A stretch of 64,000 nucleotides of DNA, from NCBI GenBank assembly GCA_002396885.1, contig DGXY01000119.1, positions 29,688 through 93,687 of the forward strand, read 5' to 3'. This stretch comes from Akkermansiaceae bacterium UBA5020. Its GTDB lineage: Bacteria; Verrucomicrobiota; Verrucomicrobiia; Verrucomicrobiales; DEV007. Shown here one piece after another: positions 26,546 to 35,123 of this stretch. Below the pieces are notes generated by a model. That model made no database searches. It was not told where the DNA came from and saw only the letters and a program-made list of their open reading frames with translations. The translations under genes and the position numbers were made by a program. Each line of letters opens with the position of its first letter. Position 1 is the stretch's first letter.

Positions 26546-28114
26546 ATGAACGAGCCCGCCCCTGCCGAAGAGACCCCAGCGAGTGACGCGCCGCGTTCTG
26601 GTGCCGTCCATCACCTCCTCTCGTGGAGCAAATTCCTCGCCTGGCTCAGCCTGACGGTGGCGGGACGGATCTTGAGTATCGCCTTTTTCCTCGTCGCGGG
26701 CGGGATTCTCGCCGTGCTCATCCTCGGCATCGTCGCTCTCGACCGACGCGACGAACTTTCGCCCTGGCATACGACCGTGCTGGAGGAGGAGTTCACCGAA
26801 GACGACCGCGACGAGAGTTTCGCCGACTACCTCGCCCGGGAGGACCGCCTTTTCGCCGAGCTGAAAACGCGGATCTACGACGTGACGGGCACGACTTCAC
26901 CCGAAGTCATCCATCGTTTCCAGAAAGGCAGCCCCGCCGATCCTACGGGCTACCCGCAGAACTGGAACCGCACCTTCCAACTAAAGCCGGTGAATGGCGC
27001 GCCGACCTGCGGGGTGCTGCTGCTCCACGGCATGTCCGACTCGCCCTACAGCCTGCGTGCCATCGGCGAGCGGCTCAGACGCGAGGGCGCCCACGTCATC
27101 GGCTTGCGCCTGCCCGGTCATGGCACGACGCCCTCAGGACTGCTCGAATTCACCCACGAGGATATGGCTGCGGCGGTGGAGATCGCGGTGCGCCATCTCC
27201 GCGAAACGACGGGAGATTGTCCGCTCTTTCTCGTCGGTTATTCGAACGGCGGCGCCCTCTCGGTGCATTATGCGCTCGAGTGCCTCGAGGAGGAAGCGCT
27301 GCCGAAGGTCGAGGGCATCGTATTGATTTCTCCCGCCATCGGGGTCACGCCCATGGCGGCTTTGGCGGTTTGGCAGGGTCGCGTCGGGCACTGGCTCGGG
27401 CTCGAGAAGCTCGCGTGGAATTCGATCTCGGCCGAATACGATCCCTACAAATACAATTCCTTCGCGGTGAATGCGGGCGATCAGGTCTACCGCCTCACCG
27501 CCGAGATTGGCAGACACCTCTCGAGGCTCGATGAAGAGGATCGCCTCGGGGGTTTTCCACCGGTGCTCGCCTTCCAGTCGGCGGTCGATGCGACTGTCTC
27601 GACGTCGGCCCTGATCGAAGGCCTCTTCACGAAGCTGCCGGGCGACCGGCACGAGCTCGTCCTCTTCGACCTGAACCGCACCGGCATGATCGAGTCCTTC
27701 CTCGCGAAGGACCCGGAGCAGCCTCTCGAAGCCCTGATCCGTTCCTCGCGGAAACCTTTTTCGCTGACGGTCTTCCGCAACCGGAGCGAACACGAACTTG
27801 CTGTCGAGGTGCGCCATTTCTCCCGCACCGATTCGACCCCGACGATCACCGATCCGGGGCTCGCCTGGCCGAAGGGCCTCTACTCGCTCTCGCATGTCGC
27901 CCTGCCCTTTTCCCCGGATGATCCGCTCTACGGCAACGGCCTCGCCCCGGGGGAGGAAAAAGCCGCCTTCCAGATCGGGAATGTCGTTTTGCGAGGGGAA
28001 AAAGGCGTGCTCAAGATCTCGCCGGTCGATCAGCTCCGCCTGCGCTGGAACCCCTTCTATCCTTGGCTCGAGGACCGGGTCGCGGGGTTTGTGAAAGAGC
28101 CCGGAAAACCCTGA
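26546..28114 (+). CDS. Membrane-anchored alpha/beta hydrolase (S33/lysophospholipase-like)
   Basis: A 522-residue protein with a membrane helix at about residues 45-70 (ILSIAFFLVAGGILAVLILGIVAL) and a soluble part outside. The fold is the alpha/beta hydrolase: oxyanion loop GVLLLHGMSDSPYSL, HVIGLRLPGHG, the nucleophile elbow FLVGYSNGGAL, then LISPAIGVTP and the acid-region PPVLAFQSAVDATVS. Such enzymes cleave esters, often of lipids. The extra C-terminal segment of about 130 residues (NRSEHELAVEVRHFS and after) is not part of the core fold. Substrate unknown. The gene lies between the pyruvyl-transferase-like gene and rapA on the same strand. Confidence 0.82.
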   Translation: MNEPAPAEETPASDAPRSGAVHHLLSWSKFLAWLSLTVAGRILSIAFFLVAGGILAVLILGIVALDRRDELSPWHTTVLEEEFTEDDRDESFADYLAREDRLFAELKTRIYDVTGTTSPEVIHRFQKGSPADPTGYPQNWNRTFQLKPVNGAPTCGVLLLHGMSDSPYSLRAIGERLRREGAHVIGLRLPGHGTTPSGLLEFTHEDMAAAVEIAVRHLRETTGDCPLFLVGYSNGGALSVHYALECLEEEALPKVEGIVLISPAIGVTPMAALAVWQGRVGHWLGLEKLAWNSISAEYDPYKYNSFAVNAGDQVYRLTAEIGRHLSRLDEEDRLGGFPPVLAFQSAVDATVSTSALIEGLFTKLPGDRHELVLFDLNRTGMIESFLAKDPEQPLEALIRSSRKPFSLTVFRNRSEHELAVEVRHFSRTDSTPTITDPGLAWPKGLYSLSHVALPFSPDDPLYGNGLAPGEEKAAFQIGNVVLRGEKGVLKISPVDQLRLRWNPFYPWLEDRVAGFVKEPGKP

Positions 28115-28235
28115 CGGGCAGGTGGCCGAGGCCCCGCGCAGGCGATGCGGACATTTTTGCCTTGCGGGAGGTGGCGGATTCGACGAAACGCGCTACCCTT
28201 CTGACTCTCCGCCCCCGCCCCTCCGAGAAACGAGC

Positions 28236-31043
28236 ATGAAAGCCACCCGCTATCAGACCGACACCGCTGATCCCACGCAATTCGCGCCGGGACAGCGCTG
28301 GATCAGCGAGACGCAGGCGGAGTTCGGGCTCGCCCTCATTCTTTCGTCGGACCACTCTCAGGTGAAGGCCTACTTTCCCGCCGTCGGCGAAACCCTGACC
28401 TACGCCTCGCGCAACGCTCCGCTGCGCCGCGTCGCCTTCGAACCGGGCGACACCGTCCGCGACCAGGCGGGCCAGGCCTTTGTCGTCGCCGAGGTGCGCG
28501 AGGAGGAAAAGCGCCTCGTCTACATCGATTCGGAGGGCAAGGAACTGCCCGAGAGCCAGCTCTCCGACACGATGAACGTGCAGCGGCCCGAGCAGCGCCT
28601 CCTTTCCGGCATCAGCGACGATCCGCGCCTCTGGGCCCTGCGCCAGTGGGCGATCCGCGCCCAGCACGAGGCCCGTGCGAGTGATGTCCGCGGGCTCGTT
28701 GGTGGCCGCATCTCGCTGATCCCCCACCAGCTCTTCATCGCCGAGGAAGTCGCCAACCGCGCCGCCCCGCGCGTCCTTCTCGCCGACGAGGTCGGTTTGG
28801 GCAAAACGATCGAGGCCTGTCTCATCCTCCATCGCCTCCACCTCTGCGGCCGCGCCTCGCGGGTGCTGATCCTCTTGCCCGACGCGCTCGTCAACCAGTG
28901 GTTCGTCGAGCTTTACCGCCGCTTCTCGCTTTCCTTTGCGATCTATGATGAAGAGCGCGCCCTCTCCATCGAAACGGGAGGCAAGGGTGCGGAAGAGGGC
29001 GGGTCCGTGAATCCCTTCTTCGACGATCAATTCATCCTCTGCGCGACCTCGTGGATCGCCTCGCATCCCCATCGCGCCGCGCAGGCCGCGGCGGGGGCGT
29101 GGGATCTCCTCATCGTCGACGAGGCCCATCACCTCGAGTGGAGCCTCGAATCCTCGAGTCCCGAATACGATGCGGTCGAGGCGATCGCGAAGGGATCGGC
29201 CGGGCTCCTCCTTCTCACCGCGACGCCCGAGCAACTGGGACGCGAGGGGCACTTCGCCCGGCTCCGCCTCCTCGATCCGGCACGTTTTTCCGATCTCGAC
29301 GAGTTCGTCCGCGAATCGGAGAAATACCGTTCCATTTCCGAGCTTGCCGATCGTCTCCGCGGCGAGGAAAAGCTCAAGGCGAAGGACCTCAAGGCCATCG
29401 GGACCCTCCTCGGTAAGGAAACTGCAGAGCGTCTCAAGGAAGACGCCACCCCGGCCCGACGCGACGCTGCCCGCGTTGCCCTGATCGACCTCCACGGCCC
29501 CGGTCGCGTCCTCTTCCGCAACCGCCGCCTCGTCCTCGACACCTTTCCGAAGCGCGTCGCCCAACTCGTGCCGCTCGCTTGCAACGAGGAGGAGGCCTTC
29601 ACCGCGAAGCTCGACTGGCTCGCTGGCGTCCTCAAGGCGCACGGTGAGGAGAAATTCCTCCTCATCACCCACGCGAAGGAAACGGTCGAGGCGATCGAGG
29701 CCGGCCTGCGCGAACGCATCAGCGCGTCGGCCGCCGTTTTCCACGAGGGCCTCACCCTCCTCCAGCGCGACAAAAACGCGGCTTGGTTCGCCGATGAGGA
29801 ACTCGGGGCGCGGCTCCTCATTTGTTCCGAGATCGGATCGGAAGGACGCAATTTCCAATTCGCCCATCACCTCGTGCTCTTCGATCTACCGGATGATCCG
29901 GGGCTCCTCGAGCAGCGCATCGGACGTCTCGACCGCATCGGCCAGACCGCCGACATCCACCTCCACGTGCCCTTCGTTGAAGGAACGCCCGAAGAGCTCA
30001 AGGCGCTCTGGTATCACCGCGGCCTCGGAGCTTTCGAGCACACCCTGCACGGTGCCGGCACGATCCATCGCGAATTCCGTGGAGAGCTCGAGCGCCTCGC
30101 CGCCGCCGATCCGATCGATCGCGAGGGGGCCCTCGTCGATTTCCTCGACCAGACCCGTGCGTTCAAAAAGAAACTCGATACCGAGCTCGAACAGGGCCGC
30201 GATCATCTCCTCGAGATGAGTTCCTTCGACCGCGACCAGGGTCAGGCCCTCGTCTCGCAGATCCAGACCCTCGATGAGGACAACCGGCTGGAGCAGCTCA
30301 TGCTGAAAGTGTTCGATCACTTCGGTGTCACCGTGAACGATCTCGGCGATCGCAGCTACGTGCTCACGCCCGAACATCTCTTCTCCGCTGAGACCTTCCC
30401 CGGCCTGCCCGAGGACGGGCTCTCCGTCACGTTCGACCGCGATCTCGCCCTCGCGCGTGAGGAGATCGCCTTCCTCACCCAGGATCATCCTCTCGTCACC
30501 GGCGCGCTCGAGAGCCTCGTCTCGACCGATCACGGCAACGCCGCCTTCTTCCGTCTCGAGAATGCCGGCGAGCAGCTCCTCATGGTCGAGACCGTCTGCG
30601 TGCTCGAGTGTGTCGCCCCCGAGCGGCTCCATGCCGAACGTTTCCTGCCCTCGAAGCCGATCCGGACGATCGTCGATCAAAAGGGCCGCAACCGCACCGC
30701 CGACTTCGATCTCGAACGCATCCGCCGCGACGGTCGCCCCGGCCCTTCGACCTTTCTCCGCGAAAAGTCGAAGGCCCTCCGCGCCGCCGTGCCGCCCTTG
30801 CTTGAGGTGGCCCAAAACGAGTCCGAGACCGACGCCAAGCAGATCCGTGAAACCGCGATCGAGCGCATGAACGAAGCCCTCGGCGAAGAGATCGAGCGTC
30901 TTGAGCGCCTTCGCGCGATGGGGCATCCCGTCCGTGACGAGGAAGTCTCCATCGTCGTCACGGCCCGCGCGGAACTGGAAAAATACCTCGCCGAGACACC
31001 CCTTCGGATCGACTCCGTGCGTCTCATCCTCGCCATGACCTGA
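28236..31043 (+). CDS. rapA: RNA polymerase-associated ATPase RapA (HepA), SNF2 family
   Basis: A 935-residue SNF2-type ATPase that recycles stalled RNA polymerase. The start at 28236 was chosen because an upstream reading to 28122 adds an unlikely segment, and the protein begins with FAPGQRWISETQAEFGLA, the N-terminal beta-barrel domain of RapA. Then come LIPHQLFIAEEVANR, the Walker A loop ADEVGLGKTIEACL, the Walker B box LLIVDEAHH, LLTATPEQLG, and in the second RecA half ICSEIGSEGRNFQFA and LLEQRIGRLDRIGQ with the arginine finger. The length matches E. coli RapA (968). The long C-terminal region with coiled segments (IRETAIERMNEALGEEIERL) fits the family. Confidence 0.93.
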   Translation: MKATRYQTDTADPTQFAPGQRWISETQAEFGLALILSSDHSQVKAYFPAVGETLTYASRNAPLRRVAFEPGDTVRDQAGQAFVVAEVREEEKRLVYIDSEGKELPESQLSDTMNVQRPEQRLLSGISDDPRLWALRQWAIRAQHEARASDVRGLVGGRISLIPHQLFIAEEVANRAAPRVLLADEVGLGKTIEACLILHRLHLCGRASRVLILLPDALVNQWFVELYRRFSLSFAIYDEERALSIETGGKGAEEGGSVNPFFDDQFILCATSWIASHPHRAAQAAAGAWDLLIVDEAHHLEWSLESSSPEYDAVEAIAKGSAGLLLLTATPEQLGREGHFARLRLLDPARFSDLDEFVRESEKYRSISELADRLRGEEKLKAKDLKAIGTLLGKETAERLKEDATPARRDAARVALIDLHGPGRVLFRNRRLVLDTFPKRVAQLVPLACNEEEAFTAKLDWLAGVLKAHGEEKFLLITHAKETVEAIEAGLRERISASAAVFHEGLTLLQRDKNAAWFADEELGARLLICSEIGSEGRNFQFAHHLVLFDLPDDPGLLEQRIGRLDRIGQTADIHLHVPFVEGTPEELKALWYHRGLGAFEHTLHGAGTIHREFRGELERLAAADPIDREGALVDFLDQTRAFKKKLDTELEQGRDHLLEMSSFDRDQGQALVSQIQTLDEDNRLEQLMLKVFDHFGVTVNDLGDRSYVLTPEHLFSAETFPGLPEDGLSVTFDRDLALAREEIAFLTQDHPLVTGALESLVSTDHGNAAFFRLENAGEQLLMVETVCVLECVAPERLHAERFLPSKPIRTIVDQKGRNRTADFDLERIRRDGRPGPSTFLREKSKALRAAVPPLLEVAQNESETDAKQIRETAIERMNEALGEEIERLERLRAMGHPVRDEEVSIVVTARAELEKYLAETPLRIDSVRLILAMT

Positions 31044-31080
31044 GCGGCGGAGCCGCGGACCGACTCCGACCTTCCGCCCG

Positions 31081-33216
31081 ATGACCCGTCCCGCCAAAGG
31101 CCCGCGCAAACGGATCGTTCCATCCCGGAAACGGGTGGAGCCGGAACTCCCGCGCTGGCGCCGCCTCCTCGCCCTGCCGCTTGTGCGGCTCTTGATCCTC
31201 ATCGTCCTCGTCGGCGGCTGCGCCGCCCTCCTCGTGGCCGCGCTCATCCTCTTCAACAACGATCGACAGGCGGCGCGCTACGATCTCACCGCGGTCGGTC
31301 GCATGCCGATGGAGTCAACCGTGACCGACGCGACCGGCGCCCTCGTGGGCTACCTCCACGGCGAGAATGTCGGCACGCCCCTGCCGCTCGATCAAATTTC
31401 GCCCCATTTCCTCCAGTCGCTCGTCGCGCGGGAGGACTCGCGTTTTTACCAGCACCACGGCATCGACCATCGCGGACTCATCCGCGCTTGGCTGCGGAAC
31501 TTCCAGGAAAGGCGCACCGTCCAGGGCGCGAGCACCCTGACCATGCAGCTCACCCGCATGACCTTCGGTCTCACCGGTCGCACGATGCAGCGCAAGCTCC
31601 TCGAGATGGCGATCGCGCGGCGCATTGAGCACCACTACACGAAGGACGAAATCCTCACCCACTACGTGAACCGCGTCTTCCTCGGCACGGGGATGAACGG
31701 GATCGAGCAGGCCTCGCGCGGCTATTTTGGCAAACACGCCTCCGAGCTCTCCCTGCCCGAGGCCGCCATGATCGCCGGAGTGATCCGCGCGCCGAACGGC
31801 TTTTCGCCCTTCCGCCACTATGATGCCGCCCTCCGTGAGATGCGCAGCACCCTCCATCGTATGGCCGATGAAGGCATGATCACCGAAGAGGAGGCCGCGT
31901 CCCTCTGCCTCGCGCGGCCCCAGGTGCTGCCGCAGGAGCGATGGATGGGCATGCTGCGACAGGAGGCGAAGATCTCCGAGCAATCGCATCTCCTCCAGCT
32001 CGTCGAGGAAGAGGTAAAGGCGCTTTTCCCCTCCCACGTCGGCGTCGGGGGGCTCAGGATCCAGACGACTTTCGACCTTCGTCTCCAGGCCGCCGCCGAG
32101 GCCACGGTGCAGACCCGTCTCACCGAACTGGAAAACCGCCCCACCTACCCGCATCCGACCTACGCGGCCTATCGCTCGGGCGATCCCGCCTACCTCCAGG
32201 CCGCCACCGTCATGCTCGAGAACTACAGCGGCGCGATCCGCGCCCTCGTCGGCGGACGCGATTTCGGCCATAGCCAGTTCAACCGAGCGACCCAATCGAA
32301 GCGGCCCATGGGGTCCGTCTTCAAACCGCTCGTCTATGGCACCGCCTTCGAGCGGGGCCTCTTTCCCGGCATGCTCATCAGCGATGCCGCCCTCGCTCCG
32401 GGGGAGATCCCTTGGGACAAGATCGGGTGGAATCCACAGAACGCCGACGGTGTCTATGGCGGACGTCTCCCCGTCGAGACCGGGCTGATCCAATCTCGCA
32501 ATACCCTGACCGCCCGCGTCGGCGAGTGGGCCGGGATCGACACCGTCATCGCGATGATGGAGCACGCCGGCCTCGGCGAAGCCGAACGCTCCGAGCCGAC
32601 CCCGCCGATCTACATCGGCACGATTGGTGCGAATGTCAGGGACGTCACGAGCGCCTACAGCGCCTTCGCCACTGGAGGGACCCGACACCAGCCCTACTTC
32701 ATCGAGTCGGTCGCCGATCGCGACGGCACCGTCCTCTATCAGCACGAAGACGCGAATTACCGCGTCCTTTCCCCGGGGGCCGCTTGGCTCACCTCGAAGC
32801 TGCTGAAAAAGGTCGTCGCCGACGGCGGTACGGGGGCCGGATTGCGGCAGATGGGCTTCACCGCGCCCGCCGGAGGCAAGACCGGCACCACCAACGACTT
32901 CGAGGACGCCTGGTTCGTCGGCTACACCAGTCGCCTTTCCTGCGGAGTCTGGATCGGCCTCGACCAGCCCGCCAAGATCATGGACGACGCCTACGGCGGC
33001 CGCATCGCCGTGCCCGTGTGGCACGATCTCATGACCGAGGCTTCTCGCATCGGCTACGAGTTCGGAGCGTTTCCCGATCCCGGAGAAGTTATCCAGATGG
33101 AGCTTTGCCGCGAGTCCGGTTTACTCATCGACGACGACTGCGCCAAGGCGGGAAGCGTTTACATCGAGGAAGTCCCCCATGACCTCATCCCGCGCCAAAA
33201 TTGTCGTTCCCATTGA
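31081..33216 (+). CDS. Bifunctional penicillin-binding protein (GT51 transglycosylase and transpeptidase), class A
   Basis: A 711-residue class A penicillin-binding protein that polymerises and cross-links peptidoglycan at the outer face of the inner membrane. It has a basic N-terminal tail and a membrane helix at about residues 35-60 (LLILIVLVGGCAALLVAALIL). The GT51 domain shows REDSRFYQHHGIDHRG, with the catalytic Glu, GASTLTMQL and SRGYFGKHASEL. The transpeptidase domain shows GSVFKPLVYG with the acyl-accepting Ser of SxxK, QSRNTL for SxN and GGKTGTTNDFEDAWFVGYT for KTG. All motifs look intact. The gene follows rapA by 37 bases on the same strand. Confidence 0.93.
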   Translation: MTRPAKGPRKRIVPSRKRVEPELPRWRRLLALPLVRLLILIVLVGGCAALLVAALILFNNDRQAARYDLTAVGRMPMESTVTDATGALVGYLHGENVGTPLPLDQISPHFLQSLVAREDSRFYQHHGIDHRGLIRAWLRNFQERRTVQGASTLTMQLTRMTFGLTGRTMQRKLLEMAIARRIEHHYTKDEILTHYVNRVFLGTGMNGIEQASRGYFGKHASELSLPEAAMIAGVIRAPNGFSPFRHYDAALREMRSTLHRMADEGMITEEEAASLCLARPQVLPQERWMGMLRQEAKISEQSHLLQLVEEEVKALFPSHVGVGGLRIQTTFDLRLQAAAEATVQTRLTELENRPTYPHPTYAAYRSGDPAYLQAATVMLENYSGAIRALVGGRDFGHSQFNRATQSKRPMGSVFKPLVYGTAFERGLFPGMLISDAALAPGEIPWDKIGWNPQNADGVYGGRLPVETGLIQSRNTLTARVGEWAGIDTVIAMMEHAGLGEAERSEPTPPIYIGTIGANVRDVTSAYSAFATGGTRHQPYFIESVADRDGTVLYQHEDANYRVLSPGAAWLTSKLLKKVVADGGTGAGLRQMGFTAPAGGKTGTTNDFEDAWFVGYTSRLSCGVWIGLDQPAKIMDDAYGGRIAVPVWHDLMTEASRIGYEFGAFPDPGEVIQMELCRESGLLIDDDCAKAGSVYIEEVPHDLIPRQNCRSH

Positions 33217-33276
33217 ACATTTTGTCCCGCCGCTTGCTCTGAAACGTGGCCGAGCCGACCCGTCACCACCGACCCC

Positions 33277-34938
33277 ATGACCACCTCCGCCGTTTCCGAT
33301 CGCACCGAATACCGGCCCTTCGCGGCCTTCGCCCTGATTTGGGCGATCTCGACTCTCATCCACCAGCTCGCCTTCACCTTCTGGACCGAGAGCTGGGAAG
33401 GCTGGGTCCTCGTCCTTTCCGCCATCGCTGTGATCTACCGGCCCGATTGCGTCCTGCGCTTCGCGATCCACGCGATCGCTTCGCTGTTGCAGCTTTGGGA
33501 CAAGCTGCCCTTCGTGCCGAATCACATCCTCTACGAGGGCATGCTCCACCTCATCATGCTCCTCGGCGCCATCGGTTTCTTTTTCCGGGGCAACGGGCGC
33601 GCCGAGCTCGCCCGTGTCGGAGGTGCCTGGAAATCGCGGCTCGTCCTTTTCGGGATCGCGGTCCTCGCCAAAGCCGCGTATTTCCTGATACCGGTCTTTC
33701 CGCAAGGCTACCTCCTCGGAGCGATCACCACGCTTTTCCTTCTCGTCGCCCTCTGGCGCCTCCTCTTTCCCACGCCGACCGTCGGCGGTGGGGGTGATTA
33801 TTTCGGCCGCATCGCTCCGGTCCTCCGTGCCGCCGTGCTCATCATGTATGTCTGGGCGGTGATCCAGAAACTGAACTGGGATTACTTCAACCCCGACGTC
33901 ACGTGTGCTGGACAGCTCCACGTCGAGATCGCCGCCTACTTCGGCAATCTCATCCCCACGGGACGCTGGACCCACGTCCCCGCCGCGGTGGGGTCACTCG
34001 TTTTCGAGCTCGGCATCCCGATGCTTCTCTACTGTCGTCGCACGCGCTATTTCGGATTCGTTGCAGCCATCGTCTTCCACCTCTGGCTCTCGATCCATCC
34101 CGCCGCCGGGATCTTCAGCTTCACCACGCTGATCCTTTCCATTCTCGTCCTCTTCCTCCCGATCGAGTGGGGCCGGGCGCTCCAGGCGTTCTGGGACGAA
34201 CAGCTGCGATGGCTCGGCCGGGGCAACATCGAGAAAGGACGGCGCCGTGCCCGCGCTCTTGTCGTCGGGCTGTTTTTCCTCGTCCTCATCACCCAGGGCA
34301 CCCTTTACCTCACGATCGCGCGAAGCTACGAGGTCTTCTGGATCGCCAACCGCATCGGTTTCTTCGCCTTCTTTGCTTGGGGGCTCTGGATCGGATCGTG
34401 TTATCTCATCGCCGGCTGGCGTGGTGGCCCCAGTGCGGGCTCGATGCCCAACCGTGCCAAAGCCACCCTCGCCTGGGTCGGACTGCTCCCCGTGCTCCTC
34501 AACGGGCTCTGGCCCTGGCTCGGCGGACGGACCCAGACCTCTTTCTCGATGTACAGCAACCTGCGCTCCGAGGCGGCGGGCAATCACATGTTCCTCCGCC
34601 GCGCCGATGTCTTTGATCTGCAGAAAGACATGGTCGAGGTCCTCACCGCGGCCCCCGATATTCTCGGTCCCTCGAGTCGGCCGCAGGGGATTCAGCAGTT
34701 CGCCAATCTCGGACACCGCATCCTGCCTTGGTTCGAATTTCGCCGGCTCGTCAGCGAGCACGAAGGGGATTTCGAAGTCACCTACACCCGAAAAGGGAAG
34801 GAGGAGTCGCTCGGAAGAAAAGGGGACCAGATCCACGGCAATTCCGAAGCCTTCGAAGCGCTGCCATTGCTGCATCGCAAATTCCTCTGGTTCCGCCGCC
34901 TCGAAAGCCTCGAGGGACCGATGGGTTGCACGCATTGA
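33277..34938 (+). CDS. Multi-pass membrane protein, HTTM/vitamin K-carboxylase-like
   Basis: A 553-residue protein with about nine to eleven hydrophobic helices across residues 15-420 and a soluble C-terminal domain of about 120 residues. The helix pattern and the signature IQKLNWDYFNPDVTCAGQLH, followed by LVFELGIPMLLY and AAIVFHLWLSIHP, resemble the HTTM family related to vitamin K-dependent gamma-carboxylase. The family call is tentative. The C-terminal part (FSMYSNLRSEAAGNHMFLRR) is also typical of these bacterial proteins. The reaction in bacteria is not settled. It stands 60 bases after the penicillin-binding protein gene, and no operon role is evident. Confidence 0.65.
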   Translation: MTTSAVSDRTEYRPFAAFALIWAISTLIHQLAFTFWTESWEGWVLVLSAIAVIYRPDCVLRFAIHAIASLLQLWDKLPFVPNHILYEGMLHLIMLLGAIGFFFRGNGRAELARVGGAWKSRLVLFGIAVLAKAAYFLIPVFPQGYLLGAITTLFLLVALWRLLFPTPTVGGGGDYFGRIAPVLRAAVLIMYVWAVIQKLNWDYFNPDVTCAGQLHVEIAAYFGNLIPTGRWTHVPAAVGSLVFELGIPMLLYCRRTRYFGFVAAIVFHLWLSIHPAAGIFSFTTLILSILVLFLPIEWGRALQAFWDEQLRWLGRGNIEKGRRRARALVVGLFFLVLITQGTLYLTIARSYEVFWIANRIGFFAFFAWGLWIGSCYLIAGWRGGPSAGSMPNRAKATLAWVGLLPVLLNGLWPWLGGRTQTSFSMYSNLRSEAAGNHMFLRRADVFDLQKDMVEVLTAAPDILGPSSRPQGIQQFANLGHRILPWFEFRRLVSEHEGDFEVTYTRKGKEESLGRKGDQIHGNSEAFEALPLLHRKFLWFRRLESLEGPMGCTH

Positions 34939-35123
34939 GCGGAACCCTTTCGGGCGGGGGACTTGACCGCCCTAGCCCCGCGATTTCAGCCCAGGCCCCG
35001 GAAGAACGAAAAAAGAGCGGCGTCGGCGGTGACTCCCGCATTGGCCTGGATAGCCCCCACTCGCCCTTTGACCCGTCCCACCGCGGGTGCTAGGCTTGGC
35101 GCCTTTCAAACCCCGGCCCTTTC

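Noticed and set aside
28011..29870. 619-codon minus-strand frame over rapA, and similar frames at 31315-33024 and 35106-36896
   Set aside because: All are antisense to genes with complete, well-known motifs and show no protein family features of their own.
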